DNA of 64,000 nucleotides from Lasioglossum baleicum (taxonomy: Eukaryota > Arthropoda > Insecta > Hymenoptera > Halictidae), in NCBI RefSeq assembly GCF_051020765.1, contig NC_134948.1:2286501-2350500 (forward strand), read 5' to 3'. Shown here one piece after another: positions 47,977-59,229 of this stretch. Every line of letters starts with the position of its first letter. The stretch's first letter is position 1. Below the pieces are notes generated by a model. It did not search any database. It saw only the letters and a program-made list of their open reading frames with translations, and had not been told where the DNA came from. The position numbers and the translations under genes were made by a program.

Positions 47977-48975
47977 ATGTTGCGCTATCTCGTGAGTACT
48001 GTCTATTTGCCAATCTATTTGCGTTTGTTTAAACAATCTAACCCTTCGTGCTCTACGAGTGTCATATTTATTATAAACCACTGCTTTAGAATTTATAAAA
48101 ATGTTCATCAAAGCATCAATGTAGTGATCGTGAACAATTCTCCATGATATCTTGTCAATTTAATAAATCGGAGTGTTCTGAAATGAAGGTGGCGCGCCAA
48201 AAATGTTTATTTAAAATTTGTGGCACATCTTCCGTTGAAATATAAAATGCCACGTGTATATTGAAAATTTTACGCCATCGTTCCACGTTCGTATTAAATG
48301 TAAAATCGGTTCCCGTTTGTTTCTGGCCCGTCCAGGCAAAAACAATTGTAAAACGATTGTAAAATCGAGTTCGATCGCGGTGCTAAAATTAGCGGAATGC
48401 GCAGGTAATTCTTTCAGTCACCCTGAACGCGGTGTTCTGCGCTCCACAATGGTATGGAGGTGGTCACGCAGGGGGCTATGGTGGCCATGCAGCACCAGCG
48501 CCACTGGGACCGGACGGCAGAGTCGTAGACACACCAGAGGTGGCGCAACTGAAGGCTGCCCATTTAGCCGCGCTGGCTGACGCCAATGCTAGAGCACCGA
48601 AACTTGGGCCTGGTGGGCCCTACCCTGGCCCAGCTGGACCCTACGCCCCTGGAAACTACGCTCACTACAGGTTCGTTATTCTAGTGTCTCTACTGTATTC
48701 ATATTTTACTTATTTGTTTTACGTCGCACCAACTGCTTCGCCTTTCTATTAACAATTAATAAATTGTTTTCAGCGGTCCTCCGGCTCCCCTGGGGCCCGA
48801 TGGTCGAGTGGTGGACACGGCGGAAGTGCAGCAAGCCAAGGCCGTGCATTTCTCCCTCTACAACGCTGAGGCACAGCGGGGCCCAGGGCCAGCAGGCCCA
48901 CCAGCTCCTCCCAGTCCTTCATGGAACCCCAATCCTAATCCCTGGGGCCAGCCTAACAGCTGGAACCACTACTAG
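47977..48975 (+). CDS. Cuticular protein C, 18-residue-motif family, about 160 aa, three exons
   Basis: Exons 47977-47991, 48405-48670 and 48774-48975 (483 bases). Exon 1 encodes MLRYL before GTGAGT. I place the exon 2 start after GCGCAG, because the join then gives VILSVTLNAVFCAPQWYGG, completing a signal peptide. The nearby TTTCAG acceptor would put a stop two codons later. The mature protein has a Gly/His/Tyr start, a good motif at residue 42 ([17 protein letters not shown]), a Gly/Pro/Tyr linker (GGPYPGPAGPYAPGNY), a degenerate motif at residue 103 (DGRVVDTAEVQQAKAVH), then a Pro/Asn/Trp-rich tail ending SWNHY. It is the most diverged plus-strand member. A structural cuticle role is inferred. 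Confidence 0.88.
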
Positions 48976-49496
48976 ACGCTGATGCCAACCTAAAACTCAT
49001 ACTCCCACTGGAATCGATGCTTCCAGAGGGTCAGGCATCATCCTCTCATGCTCCATCTACCTCTGAACACCAAGTCTTACCGAACAATTTATTTAATCTT
49101 TTACAAAATCGCCGGTCTTCCTTTTTCTCTCACAACGAACCTTTTGCTTCCCTTTGCCATACTCTTTCTTATCACCGCGACTGTCTTTCGCGATCGACAG
49201 TCGCGTCTCAGCTACCTCTCTGTCGACTCGTACGCTGTCGGGAAAACACCACACGCTGGTTACCCACTGTTTCGCCGCTTCGGAACAGCCTGCTTGTTAT
49301 CAGAAGTGTCGCGGATTTTTATGAAAAGTGAATTTCCAAGCGAAATGGCAGAGCGTGCGTCGTTTGTTGGCGAATGCTCCCGATAGCATCGAGTCACTTC
49401 GCGAAGGAAATCGTTATCACATTCCTTTTCAAGGTGATCTCCTTATCGCTCTTGCTTTCGACGGCCGGGGAAAGTCTACGTTCACCTTTGTCTATT

Positions 49497-49509
49497 CCCC
49501 CCCCCCCCC
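49497..49509. repeat. Poly-C tract (13 C)
   Basis: A homopolymer in the probable 3' UTR of gene C. Confidence 0.8.
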
Positions 49510-49572
49510 TTGTGCGACTATATATAAGTGTGAAATGCTATGTACATAAAATTGCAAGAGGACGAAGCCGAG

Positions 49573-49578
49573 AATAAA
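49573..49578 (+). terminator. Candidate polyadenylation signal of gene C
   Basis: AATAAA in GAGAATAAAATTCC lies about 600 bases after the stop. No closer AATAAA was noticed. Confidence 0.45.
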
Positions 49579-49579
49579 A

Positions 49580-52500
49580 TTCCGAAGTCACTGCAATTAT
49601 TTATAAATCCATCCCTGACACAATCTCTTCGCCCGATCGAAACAGTCAAGTCTGAAGCTTCTCGAATGACTCGAATGAGAATTGTATTGTAGTATTTCGA
49701 AAGTGTTGAGCACCACTGCCTCCATCGATCCCGCGATCAAGCTCGACCAACATGCCCGTGACATAGATCAGATTGATTCGTGTTCGCCGCGGAAAACACG
49801 GCAGTGAAAACAGCGCGGGGTTTACGGTAGTGAGCATAAATCTGATTACGCCGAGGAATCCGGCCGCGTGCGTGGTCGGGACACGTGTACATAGGCGTGA
49901 ACACCGCGTGAATTATAGTTGCGACAGAATTGGGCGATTGTCGAAGGCCGTTGCGCGTTACTCCCACCATGGTCCGTCCCCCACCAATCACAATCCGCGC
50001 TGCGGCGCGAGCTGAAGTGGGGGACGCGGCCTTGGACCGCTGTGACAACTTTCCTCGCCACTGTAGCTTCAATCCACAATTGGAGCCACTGAAAAACAAT
50101 TTTTAAACATTTTTCGGGCTTGCAGGTTGACTTCACGACAATTTTGCAATTTTTAGTGAGGTTCTAGAATATTTAAAAATATTTTTGAGGTCTAGCCTGT
50201 CGTGGAGACGTCAAGGCGATTTTCTAATTGAAAGAGGCAGTGCACAGTAATTTCGTTATTCACTTGAAAGACTTTGGGTGTTCAGAATAGATACCGTGTG
50301 TTGGGAGCCCGTGAGCTTTTGAAATTCAGGTCCTTCGCATTGAAATTTTTTTGCAATTTTTGGTGAGGTTCTAGAATATTTAAAAATATTTTTGAGGTCT
50401 AGCCTGTCGTGGAGACGTCAAGACGATTTTCTAATTGAAAGAGGCAGTGCACAGTAATTTCGTTATTCACTTGAAAGACTTTGGGTATTCAGAATAGATA
50501 CCGTGTGTTGGGAGCCCGTGAGCTTTTGAAATTCAGGTCCTTCGCATTGAAATTTTTTTGCAATTTTTGGTGAGGTTCTAGAATATTTAAAAATATTTTT
50601 GAGGTCCAGCCTGTCGTGGAGACGTCAAGGCGATTTTCTAATTGAAAGAGACAGTGCACAGTAATTTCGTTATTCACTTGAAAGACTGAGTGTTCAGAAT
50701 AGACACCGTTGGGAGCCCGTGAGCTTTTGAACTCCAGCTCCTTCGCATTGAAACTTTTTTGCAATTTTTGGTGAGGTTCTAGAATATTTAAAAATATTTT
50801 TGAGGTCCAGCCTGTCGTGGAGACGTCAAGGCGATTTTCTAATTGAAAGCGACAGTGCACAGTAATTTCGTTATTCACTTGAAAGACTGAGTGTTCAGAA
50901 TAGACACCGTTGGGAGCCCGTGAGCTTTTGAACTCTAGGTCCTTCGCATTGAAACTTTTTGCAATTTTTGGTGAGGTTCTAGAATATTTAAAAATATTTT
51001 TGAGGTCCAGCCTGTCGTGGAGACGTCAAGGCGATTTTCTAATTGAAAGAGGCAGTGCACAGTAATTTCGTTATTCACTTGAAAGACTGAGTGTTCAGAA
51101 TAGACACCGTTGGGAACCCGTGAGCTTTTGAACTCTAGGTCCTTTGCATTGCTCGTCAAGCACGGTCAATCACGTCCTTGCTGGCAACACGAATTACCGT
51201 CTAGCGTGCCCCGGACAGGCGTGCCGCGTTTACGTTTGTCCAGCTCGCTGTACGAAACCGGTTCTGTCTGACAGTGTCTGCTTGGCCTGGGTAAGTGCAA
51301 GGCTCCGGACTTGGGCCCACCGGTAGCAGACACGACTCACGGATCATTTGCTCGGACGGAACCGGGATCACGAGCCGTTTCTCGTGATCCTTATCTCGTC
51401 GATCGACCGTAATTGACTGTTTAACCGCGGATATTGAAATTAGCGCTTGTCTCCGCTCGGAAAGTGAACGTGCAGAGGTTAGCGGGCCTAACGACCCACC
51501 CCTGAATTTCTTCTTGCCGCTTGACCGGACCGGGTCAAGGGTCACCTGCCTGTCCCAGATACATTTTTTATCCGGATCAATTTTTACGTCAGCTTTTCAA
51601 CACTTCGATTTTCAGATGGCTCAACAGCTGGTTCTTGGAATTGGTCCTCGGTGGGAAGAGGTGTATTTAAATTTTTATAACTTCATCGAAAATAATCGTA
51701 CCGTAATAAACCGGGAGTTATTTTCAAGCTTGAATCCTCCGGTTTCGACACACTTCGGTGTGGAAGGAGTGTGTTTCGGAACGTTTTTCAAATTTAGATA
51801 CTTCTGGGAAGTCGAAAAAATTTTTTTACCGAGTGGAATTAGGCTGTGTTTGAAGAACGAAGTTTCCGCTTTCCAACGAGTCCAGAAAAATTAGTCTACG
51901 ATTTTTTGTTCGCATTTTATGTCACTTTTAGTGAAACGTGTGGCTCCAGTGTTGGAATACTAGATTGGATGGGTCACTGCATTCTGGATAAAAATCTGTC
52001 GACTTTTAAATTATCGTAGCTTTGTCAAAAAAAATCATAGAGCGATGTTTCTTATCTCATTTTAAAAAACGAAATCCCCGCTTTTAATATGTCTCGGGTA
52101 CAATTTCGTAAAAAAATTTTACCGTGAAAGACGAATCAAAAAGTAAGAATAGTCATTTTCTGACAATTCTACGGATTCAAATGTTTGCAGATTGGTTAAA
52201 AAAATTTTCTCGAGACTGAATCCACCGGGAAATTAAAGATCGAAGCTCCTTCTTTACATCGAGACCTTAAAATTTGCTCTGCGATTTTTTCGCGTCGTTT
52301 TATTGAAGTTCTGGTCTAAGTTCAATAAGTTAGCGAGATAGCTGCAATCCTATTTGTGTTCGAGTATTAATTGCTAGCTGGGTGTGTTCCTAAATTACAT
52401 CGATCAAATGTCAACAGGATCGAGCTGTGAATTCTGGTAAGTGTCAGGGAATTCTGATACGGTGGAATCCGGGTTGCACAAGACCTAGGCCAAGCTGGGA

Positions 52501-53337
52501 GTGCTCTTCCTTTCGATTTCTCATTGGACGACGCCCACTGTACCTGCTCGCTTATTTTGCCTACATTCGAGCGTGAGTAATCTGGCACGGTGTGGGATGA
52601 CAGAATAAGTGCACGGTGAGCCCACGTGGTCCCAGTCACGTCTGAAATGATATTGCATTCGTTGCAAACCGTGGTGGGTTACCAGTTGGTTGACATTAGG
52701 TGGGAATATTGACGGAGTACCAATTACAAACTGATACTCAAATTATTGGGAAGCTTCAGGCAAATAACTATGTATAATTATCAGTGTAGGAGTAAAGAAT
52801 AGTGCAATTGCCGATAAAACAATAGCGCATTTTCTAAGAAAATCGATAGAGACATCAAGGAACAATTGGATGAAATGGAGAATTAAGAAGAAGAGGAACA
52901 AGAGAACCACATTTGTATTTCACGAAAACGTAATACCGTGTACAGAATACATATCGGTGGCAATAAACAGAAGTTTGCTAATTCGACCGCCCCTCGCTAC
53001 GAAGCTCTACAGTCAAACAATCAACTATCGCTTAAACGCTACGATAAACGTAAATTCATTAAACGCTCGCTACCTTACTCTTTAACAATTACAATATGGC
53101 AATTCAAATTGCGACGCTCGGCAATATGAAGTCGCACCTACGGTTAACTCGTCTATACAAAACGATCGGTACAATTATTTACAAAAACACCCGCAGCTCT
53201 CTGTAATTATTTTCGTCGAATTGTCAGCTGACCGAAATCCCCAGGGCCGTTCGGAAAATCAGGTACGATACAAACTATGCTTCCTGACAGAGAAAAACAC
53301 ACCAAAGCGAGAAATATATGCATGATTTTTCGTGAAT
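49580..53337. other. Spacer between convergent genes C and D
   Basis: No gene supported. It contains a 200-207 bp tandem array (50146-51150). The 51.2-53.3 kb part is unstructured, with short open frames only. The 126-codon frame at 51514 has no recognised domain. Confidence 0.5.
50146..51150. repeat. Five-copy tandem array, 200-207 bp unit
   Basis: GCAATTTTTxGTGAGGTTCT recurs at 50146, 50353, 50560, 50761 and 50961. The unit also contains AGCCTGTCGTGGAGACGTCA and CAGTGCACAGTAATTTCGTT. The spacings are 207, 207, 201 and 200. Neighbouring copies look more than 95% alike. Because three spacings are multiples of three, a minus-strand frame runs through two units, but it breaks where the period becomes 200. 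Confidence 0.92.
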
Positions 53338-53343
53338 TTTATT
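53338..53343 (-). terminator. Candidate polyadenylation signal of gene D
   Basis: AATAAA on the minus strand lies 280 bases past the stop. If used, the 3' UTR includes the MITE at 53360-53556. Confidence 0.35.
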
Positions 53344-53359
53344 TTCTTATATAAGTATA

Positions 53360-53556
53360 CAGCGGATCATTATGCAAAATAAAAATTGCCTACATCTATC
53401 GCAAGAGATAGAAACCAAATAGAATGTTATCTCTTCCTTTAATTATTTTAATCGAGGAGAAATCGTATATTAACATCTTCAATTTTTAAAAAATTCTTCA
53501 CCTATTTTCAATTTCATCTTCTCAATTTTACTATAAATGCATAAAGATCCGCTGTC
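53360..53556. mobile_element. GACTGCGG-family MITE, copy 3
   Basis: It begins CAGCGGATCATTATGCAAAA and ends TGCATAAAGATCCGCTGTC, an inverted pair with TA on both sides. It lies just after the gene D stop codon. The interior matches the 47243 copy (ACCAAATAxAAxxTTATCTC, CCTTTAATTAT). Confidence 0.75.
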
Positions 53557-53622
53557 TATTTATAAGTTACGTACTCAGTCATCCTCGGCATCACATCGGC
53601 TCCAGAAAAAATGCGTTCCTCT

Positions 53623-54805
53623 TCAGTAGTACAGATCATTCTTCATGGACATGGCTCGAGCGCGTGCATGAGCCTTCATGTGTGCCTCGCGTGCCTTTAT
53701 CACTTCCGGCGTGTCGATGACACGCCCATCGGCGCCCAGCGGCGCGAATGGTCCTCGATAAACGATGGGCGTGGCTTGGTTGTACGTCACTCGTAGCGGG
53801 GCCAAGTAGACCAAATTTTTCCTCCCGTCGAACACGTCCAGTTCGTAAAATTCCGATGCCTTCGACGCTGCGCGGGCGTGCGCTGCCATATGGGCGCTTT
53901 TGGCAGCGGCCACCTTCGGGCAAAACCCGGCAAACTTTTTATTACAACATTTTTTCATTTGAGTTTTACTACAACAAGTTTAATACAAGTTTTATTACGT
54001 TTTTTAACTTGATCTACAACTTATTCTGGCTCTATAATCTTTCTCCGTCATGATGGAAGACTTTTATTCTGTCCTATAATTTGTAATCTTTCTCCGACAT
54101 TTTCTGTAGTCATTTTTACATAGCTGGGATGATTATGATTTGTTTTGCTCACCTCAGGAGTGTCCATGACCCGACCATCGGGTGCCAGTGGCGCAATTAT
54201 AGGTCGTTGACGCTGTCTTTTGGGAGCCACCGGCGCCTCCGTCATCTCGAGCATTCTTTTAGGCATCATCATCGTCGTGTCGCTGTTGTCGTACATGTCG
54301 TAGTCCTTCCGGGCCTTCCTCAACTTAGTCAGGGCCTCAGCGTGCATCGCCAAGTGGATGGCCCTCGCGCGGGCCACTTCCGGCGTGTCCATAACCATTC
54401 CATCATTCGAGAGCGGCGCTGGTGGACCCCTGTACTGATAATATTCGTTCTCGTACGTTCCAGCAATGGTGGACGCGACCAATGCAGCCAGAACTATCTG
54501 GAAAACCATGGGAAATTAGTGGAACCGCGTAAATTCTTCCATCGAAATCAGCAAAAGAGTTTCAATCGATTTTAAACCAAGCTGGAATGTATGAAATTGA
54601 TTTTAGACCGTGGTTAAAAATTGTAATATGTTTGAAATTGAGATAAAGGAAATTGGAATTATATTACGCTGGTTTTTTTTAGTTCTTCTTTAATTGATTT
54701 GCGAATTTTACGGTGACAAGAAACAGACTCGGGAGAATTTGTGAAGATATTGTGGAACATTCAAGCGAATTCATTGCTTTCGATCGCACTTACAAGTAAT
54801 CTCAT
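53623..54805 (-). CDS. Cuticular protein D, 18-residue-motif family, about 215 aa, three exons
   Basis: Minus-strand exons 54794-54805, 54153-54497 and 53623-53913 (648 bases, all phase 0). Exon 1 encodes MRLL before GTAAGT. Exon 2 continues IVLAALVASTIAGTYENEYY, a signal peptide then an acidic tyrosine-rich start. Motifs begin at residues 36 (DGMVMDTPEVARARAIH), 111 and 181 ([17 protein letters not shown]). The second motif is split by intron 2 after DGRVMDTPE and resumes VAAAKSAHMAAHA, which fixes donor GAG/GTGAGC and acceptor CCCGAAG. The acceptor ends AAG rather than CAG. Linkers are unusually charged and Met-rich (MMMPKRMLEM, KRQRQRP). This is the most basic member of the cluster and may differ from the Tyr/Gly-rich members in cross-linking or packing. 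Confidence 0.87.
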
Positions 54806-54888
54806 GCTGGCGAGATACCACCGACCACGAAACGGACGTCTCGATTGCGAGTGTATCACGTTCGATCGATCGATCTTGCTTTTATAGT

Positions 54889-54896
54889 GTCGCGGT
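54889..54896 (-). promoter_or_regulatory. TATA box of gene D
   Basis: TATAAAAG on the minus strand, about 85-90 bases before the ATG. Confidence 0.7.
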
Positions 54897-55857
54897 GTCA
54901 CCACGAACAACCACGTTACGATGATCACACCTGAGACGATAATCGATACCTTAATTGTTCCGTTTCTCTCGCGAATGTTCGCCGTGATTTTATTAGCCTA
55001 GCAAAAAAGAGCTTCTCAAAGAAATGGGGGGTTGAAAATTCGTAACGGAACATTGTGTTGATCCTTCAATAAATAATCGATCATATTTTTATCAGCGAAC
55101 TCTAATTAACGAGAATTCATCGAAGTTTTAAGCAACGACAATTTTCCCAGTTTCAGTGAACTTTCTTCGACAAGCTCAAGATTTTTTAAAAAATTTGAAA
55201 GTGGACATAGCAGTACTGACAATAAATATATTCATTCAAATTCTACGAGAAAGGAAGAAGAAACAAATTGGTAAAATTATGGCTAAAAAGGAGACTGTTG
55301 TTCTTATGTATGGTTACAAGAATTTTTAGTATGAATTAAAAAATTGTACATTTATTTAACGTATGTTGTAAATATTATTTATGATACGTAAATATAGTTT
55401 TATGTTGCAGCAGTGCTACAGAACGTCCCTGACGTTTCTACTCGGCTTTTCGAGGTCAGTTTTCAGTGTAGTGCAACATCACACCACCCCTCGGCCATGC
55501 AACTTGGGTAGAACTTTTCTGCGGTTTCAAAACACGCCTTGATTCACGGACGACTAGACGGGATCATAGATCCTCCGGTGATCCCTTCAAGGCAGTCCTC
55601 TTTCCACGATGAGAATTAGTCCCCTTATAAACACAGCCCCAGATACAGTCCAGCCAATTACCATTCGATTCCACTTCGAATTTCTGCCATTTTATTGTCT
55701 CCACCCACATCGCATCATTTTCCATCAGCAGTAAAATGTGACACATTTTTCTAGGTCATCATCAACGTATCCTCATCAATTTTAAAAAATCGTTTCTTTT
55801 TATCCTGGTCACATGAGTAGTAACATAAAAATATTTGCATTGCAAATTATGTATATA

Positions 55858-56523
55858 CAGGAAGGAGCATAACTGATTCAACACACTTTAAATCAGAATA
55901 ACTTTTTTATGAATGGACCAAACGACTTCAATTTCTCTGTAAGGCTAGAAGAATTAGTTTAGTAAATGATGTGTAAAAAATATGTTGAAAAAATGCATTT
56001 GGTCGGAATTGCGAAAGGAAATAGTAAAAATTGATTTTTACTACTTTTTTGGCTGGGCCAATAACGAAAATTTAAAAAATGTGTTTTGTCAACTGGTATA
56101 AATTATATTCGCTCTGAAAATTTCATTGAAATTGGTTAATTGGTTCACGAGTTATGAACGATTAAAAATGGTAAAACTTGCCACTTTATGGTGCATTAAA
56201 AATTACCACTTTTGATCGTTTATAATTCGCAAACCAATTAACCTATTTCAATGAAATTGAACCAAACACATCTTTTAAATTTTCGCTATTGGTCCAGCTA
56301 AAAAAGTAGTAAAAATCCATTTTTACTATTTTTTTTCGCCATTCACTAAACTAATTTACTAATTCACTAAACTAATTTCACTAAACTATTATTTAATATT
56401 CACTAAACTATTTATTTCATTTACTAAACTAATTCTTCTAGCCTTACAGAGAAATTGAAGTGGTCCATTCATAAAAAAGTTATTCTGATTTAAAGTGTGT
56501 CGAATCAGTTATGCTCCTTGCTG
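55858..56523. mobile_element. GGAGCATAACTG-family foldback MITE, copy 2 (complete)
   Basis: 666 bp with ends CAGGAAGGAGCATAACTGAT and ATCAGTTATGCTCCTTGCTG and TA on each side. The arms mirror each other (ACTTTAAATCAGAATAACTT against AAGTTATTCTGATTTAAAGT). The centre carries two inverted ACCACTTTxGATCGTT-like words. Non-coding. Confidence 0.87.
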
Positions 56524-57539
56524 TATATTATTAAGTAGGAAATGTCTAAAAAAACAGATTGACTGTTTTGAAACTTTTAAAACGAGGCGACGAACGACGT
56601 GATACAATTTTTTATTTCTTGTCTGATCAACGACTGATTCTACTGACGGTAGTCCCACGTCTAGAAATTAATCAGACGCCAGACGATTAGCGAAACAGGC
56701 GTGTCGAGCGGCTTCGGTTAATTAGCATAGATACAGATTCCCTGTTTACGACGTAACATGACACGATCGGGTCGATGACTTTCGTGAGGAAACAGTTGCG
56801 CAAAAGTTTTACGCAAAGCCTGGTCCTACAGTATATAATCCGCGTTGCCTGCAACATGATTATAGCATATTGGGTCCAAGTTGATTGTTAAAGTTGCCAC
56901 ATTTGGGAAACGAGGCTGAGAAACAGACACTTAACCTTTCCAGGCGTTTGCGATTTTTCTCTTGAGTCTAGTCGATCATTAAAAAATCCCAGAAACGCTA
57001 TCCCTCGTTTTCTATCGTTGTGGTAAAAGTACAAATATTTTTAATTTTTTCTAGAAATTCGAAAATCGAAAATCTGCTGATTGGTATCTTAATATCGCCA
57101 CGTCGACTGCTTCGGGAATGCCAGTCCGAATAAGTTACAATTCTCAACCTTTCTGCTCGTAAAAACGGCGAATCACGATGTTCGAGTTCGTTCAGGAGGA
57201 ACGAATCTCCGTTCCCCGGATCGTTTCTTCTCACGTCTTTCGTACACCGGTGACCTATGTCGTAACATTCAGTCTGGCGGCAGCCTGCAGCTACAAGGTA
57301 ATTCCCTTTCAATAAAATCTGTGCTTCACCCCAAAAAAGATGAAGAATCTTGCCGCTAAAAATTTCTGAGCCAGACTGGCGCTGGGATAGTCCCTGGTTA
57401 GGTCAGGAGGCTTTGGCTGGGATCACTAGTGGAGTGGACTTGGTTAGACAGAGTCAAATTAGTCTGAAGTCAAGTTTGAGTCGGGTACTGTTCAATCCAG
57501 ATCTAACATAATCAGCTCCACGTTTCGATCCTAATGAGT

Positions 57540-57890
57540 AGACTATGGATTTTAAGCATTTATGACAAAAATGGGTACAATAGTGGACAAAAGTTTAAGG
57601 ACGCTCTAAAAAAGACGATAACTATTTTAATATTGTGCTATACGATTTGAACTTCTTTGGGAAGCTAGAGCAATTAGTTTACTACAGGATGTGATCAGAA
57701 ATTTTTCCAAAAATTGTAATCGATCGGAATTGTTGGAAAAATACTGAAAGTTGCATTTTTAATATTTTTATGTACATTTTTATGGACACCAGTTTATAAG
57801 TTCCACGTTACTGAGACAATTAAAAGAAGAAAGAAATTTTTGTTTGGCTCCTGTGTCTTGCAATCAATGCAAACATGTTTTATCAGTCTA
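57540..57890. mobile_element. Composite MITE remnant
   Basis: The left end GTAGACTATGGATTTTAAGC and the right end TTTTATCAGTCTAC resemble degraded GACTGCGG-family ends. The right half has TTGTTTGGCTCCTGTGTCTT, the reverse complement of the interior of the copy at 47243. Between them GGGAAGCTAGAGCAATTAGT resembles the arm of the GGAGCATAACTG family, so one element may have inserted in another. Confidence 0.4.
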
Positions 57891-58599
57891 CTAACGAGAT
57901 TCAAACCAGGTGCTTCAATAATGTTTTTTCTGTCCGGTTCGAACGAACATTTCTCGCCAAGAGTTTGCCAAATACTTTCTTTTTTTCTGGAAACCGCAGT
58001 ACGAGGCAATAGTTACGATGAACGACGCAGTTTCTAATCCGATCGATAGATCGTGTGATCCGTCCCATACCACCTCGATTTTTATTTCGGTTCTGTCATA
58101 AATCTTACGCAAACCTCCGCCACAATTTCGTATACGCATCTGAAATGATTTTTATATTCGTTAAAAAAAAAATGTGTAGCAACGTGCTGCGACAGTTGTC
58201 GAAAGAAGCGAGCACCGAGTGGCCATGAAGAAGTGTTCTCGCTGACTCGGTCCAGCCAGAGATTTCTTTCTAATTCTTGGATTACGTTAACCGCAGTGCA
58301 TAGCGAAATCGAATGTGGGTTAACCTGCGGTCTCGCACGACCGAAACGCGTTCGCGATTTATGCGTGTGGTGCATAGATTCCGTGACTCCTCGAACTGCG
58401 CGTTTGATCGACCTACTTGATGCTGATAAATATGCCAGATGCAAATCTAACGCAATCGAAATGTCTCAACGAGCCTCCCTTCCCTTATCAAAGCCTTCAT
58501 CGCGGGAAATCTTCGATTCTGTTTTTTGATTTTTTAAAAAAATTCTTTTTATTCAGAATTTTTGATCTGAATCTCTGATCTTGTTGTACGTAATAATTA

Positions 58600-58798
58600 G
58601 ACTGCGGATCTTTATGCAATTATCGCTTTTGAAAATGTTCAAATAATGCTAGGATATCAAATATGATAGAATTCAGGACGATTTTAATTTATATCAGATC
58701 TAAAAAGGCTACTACCACAGACAATAAGATTTTATTTGATTCGAGTTCCTCTTAAAATTTGTGTACAAACATTGCAAATTGCACAAACATCCGCAGTC
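58600..58798. mobile_element. GACTGCGG-family MITE, copy 4
   Basis: It begins GACTGCGGATCTTTATGCAA and ends AACATCCGCAGTC, with TA on both sides. The interior AGATCTAAAAAGGCTACTAC matches copy 1 at 29120. Confidence 0.8.
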
Positions 58799-59176
58799 TA
58801 GTAATAATAATTTGTGGTCTTTACTAGACTGCAGAAACGAGATAAAGATGAGAGTGCTCAAGAAAGGGGAAGAGATACAAAAATTAGCAGAATAGTCTGA
58901 GATGTTAACAAAATATTACATTTATGTGATTATAGGAGATTATGGTCAATTATTTGCAATAATCATTTAAAAGGATACTCAGAGGTTACAATTGTCCATC
59001 AGTCCTCAGTAACATTGTTAAAAATAATCGAAATTAAAATTATCGAAAATTGTAACAGAACTTTTAATAGTTTCAATAGTTTTAATAGTAGGAGGAATAT
59101 ATTGTTGCAGAATGGGTAGGATCGTTTAAATAATGATGAAGGGCGACGCCGGTATTTTTTGTAAAAATGTGAACAA

Positions 59177-59182
59177 TTTATT
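59177..59182 (-). terminator. Polyadenylation signal of gene E
   Basis: AATAAA on the minus strand lies about 50 bases after the gene E stop codon. Confidence 0.65.
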
Positions 59183-59229
59183 GGCCTAAATTATGTACAG
59201 ATGTTCCGAATTTTCTTCAATTTCCAGGA

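Larger units (their letters stand above)
54900..59176. other. Spacer between genes D and E
   Basis: 4.3 kb without a supported gene. It is rich in transposon remnants: a complete foldback element (55858-56523), a composite remnant (57540-57890) and a GACTGCGG-family copy (58600-58798), plus a lone GACTGCAGAAACG end near 58828. Short open frames show nothing recognisable. Confidence 0.5.
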
